From GCA-2737725 sp965229355 (GTDB taxonomy: Bacteria > Pseudomonadota > Alphaproteobacteria > Rhodospirillales > Rhodospirillaceae): DNA of 64,000 nucleotides. The notes below the pieces were generated by a model that was not told the DNA's origin, made no database searches, and saw only the letters and a list, made by a program, of their open reading frames with translations. The stretch is taken from the NCBI GenBank assembly GCA_965229355.1, contig OZ245869.1, positions 2,728,001 through 2,792,000 on the forward strand, in the 5' to 3' direction. Shown piece by piece: positions 63,562-64,000 of this stretch. The translations under genes were made by a program, and so were the position numbers. The first letter of the stretch is position 1. The number at the start of each line of letters is the position of its first letter.

Positions 63562-64000
63562 ATGTCTGTTGCACACAACACTGAAAGCGCACGCTGTGTC
63601 GAAATGCTGTCGCAAATCCGCAATCTCCTTTTGCGTAATGTGTCTCAGCTTCAGGGCGAGCCGAACGTGGCTGAATTTGCAAAACTTCTAAAGCACGTCG
63701 AGGATGTCGTGTTTCAACTTCAATCGCCGGATAGCAATGACACACGTAAGTCTATGCGCGCCAATGACATGGCTGTGATTACCGCGCGTCGCATGACCGG
63801 CCAAAAGATCTCTGGTGCGCTATACGACTTGTCGGAAGGCGGCGCAGCGGTCGCCTTTGAGCAGCCACCAAGTAAGGGCGAACGCCTTGATGTTATGTTG
63901 CCTGTGCCTGACACGGACTTAGTGCATGCTGTTGTAAACGGAACGACCAACGGCGTAACGCATCTGATCTTCTCGTCCGAATCCGAAAAGTACGCACAAG
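63562..64000 (+). CDS. PilZ-like protein, 3' end cut by the window
   Basis: At least 146 residues. The N-terminal ~65 residues are helical, and a PilZ-like domain follows. The c-di-GMP contacts seen are R-x3-R (RKSMR) and (D/N)-x-S-x2-G as DLSEGG. Strands after it (ERLDVMLPVPDTDLVHAVV) fit the barrel. It would link c-di-GMP to chemotaxis or the motor, as YcgR does in E. coli. The start ATG has only a weak ribosome site, 25 bases after the previous stop. The missing C terminus prevents a firmer call. Confidence 0.75.
   Translation, partial: MSVAHNTESARCVEMLSQIRNLLLRNVSQLQGEPNVAEFAKLLKHVEDVVFQLQSPDSNDTRKSMRANDMAVITARRMTGQKISGALYDLSEGGAAVAFEQPPSKGERLDVMLPVPDTDLVHAVVNGTTNGVTHLIFSSESEKYAQ

Overview
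The window looks like a contiguous piece of a mid-to-high-GC alphaproteobacterial chromosome, not a plasmid, phage or island. Lineage evidence seen in the sequence: a GTTC-N7-GTTC LexA box in front of uvrB, a eukaryote-like NADP isocitrate dehydrogenase, a short (235-residue) phosphatidylserine decarboxylase paired with pssA, a dnaG-rpoD pair with an acidic insert in RpoD, and an alphaproteobacterial-looking chemotaxis operon. The genus cannot be named from sequence alone. No rRNA, CRISPR array, insertion sequence or integrase was recognised.

Layout. 1-9.2 kb: two related SAM methyltransferases, an exported CIA30-type protein, an APC amino-acid permease, a large exported two-propeller protein with an internal duplication, and icd. 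9.4-16.9 kb: a LOG-family protein, cytochrome c', cytochrome b561, a polytopic membrane protein, a LysM protein, psd-pssA, an SDR and a GST. 16.9-22.1 kb, all on the minus strand: an SDR and a covalent-flavin oxidase, both with twin-arginine leaders, a VOC protein and uvrB under an SOS box. 22.2-30.3 kb: an SLC13-type permease, ChaA, several small uncharacterised genes, DUF3185, ChrA, and a DUF5681 protein with a small partner. 30.5-36.7 kb: aspartate aminotransferase, trxB-lysR, an Lrp-type regulator behind a clear palindromic operator, DUF4197, and a second exported SDR. 36.7-40.1 kb: a coupled DUF1800-DUF1501 pair and a small zinc-ribbon protein in an AT-rich pocket. 40.2-51.8 kb is housekeeping: greA, carB-carA, yqeY, dnaG-rpoD, an ABHD18-like hydrolase, and a tRNA with anticodon CAT that looks like lysidine-type Ile2.

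51.9-64 kb is devoted to chemotaxis. A methyl-accepting receptor and a NarL-type response regulator are on the minus strand. A 500-base regulatory region with a perfect 20-bp palindrome separates them from a plus-strand operon: cheA-cheW-cheY-cheB-cheR-(unknown 373 aa)-cheY-cheZ-(unknown 351 aa)-PilZ-like protein, the last cut by the window end. Genes overlap or nearly touch, so the two unknown proteins and the PilZ-like protein are probably co-produced with the signalling core. CheZ ends in two copies of a motif like the CheY-P-binding N terminus of FliM. This cluster is the best candidate for undescribed biology here.

Other points worth attention are a DnaG that has lost three of four zinc ligands, a perfect -10 hexamer inside a perfect inverted repeat in front of dnaG, and an operon of apparently Tat-exported redox enzymes.
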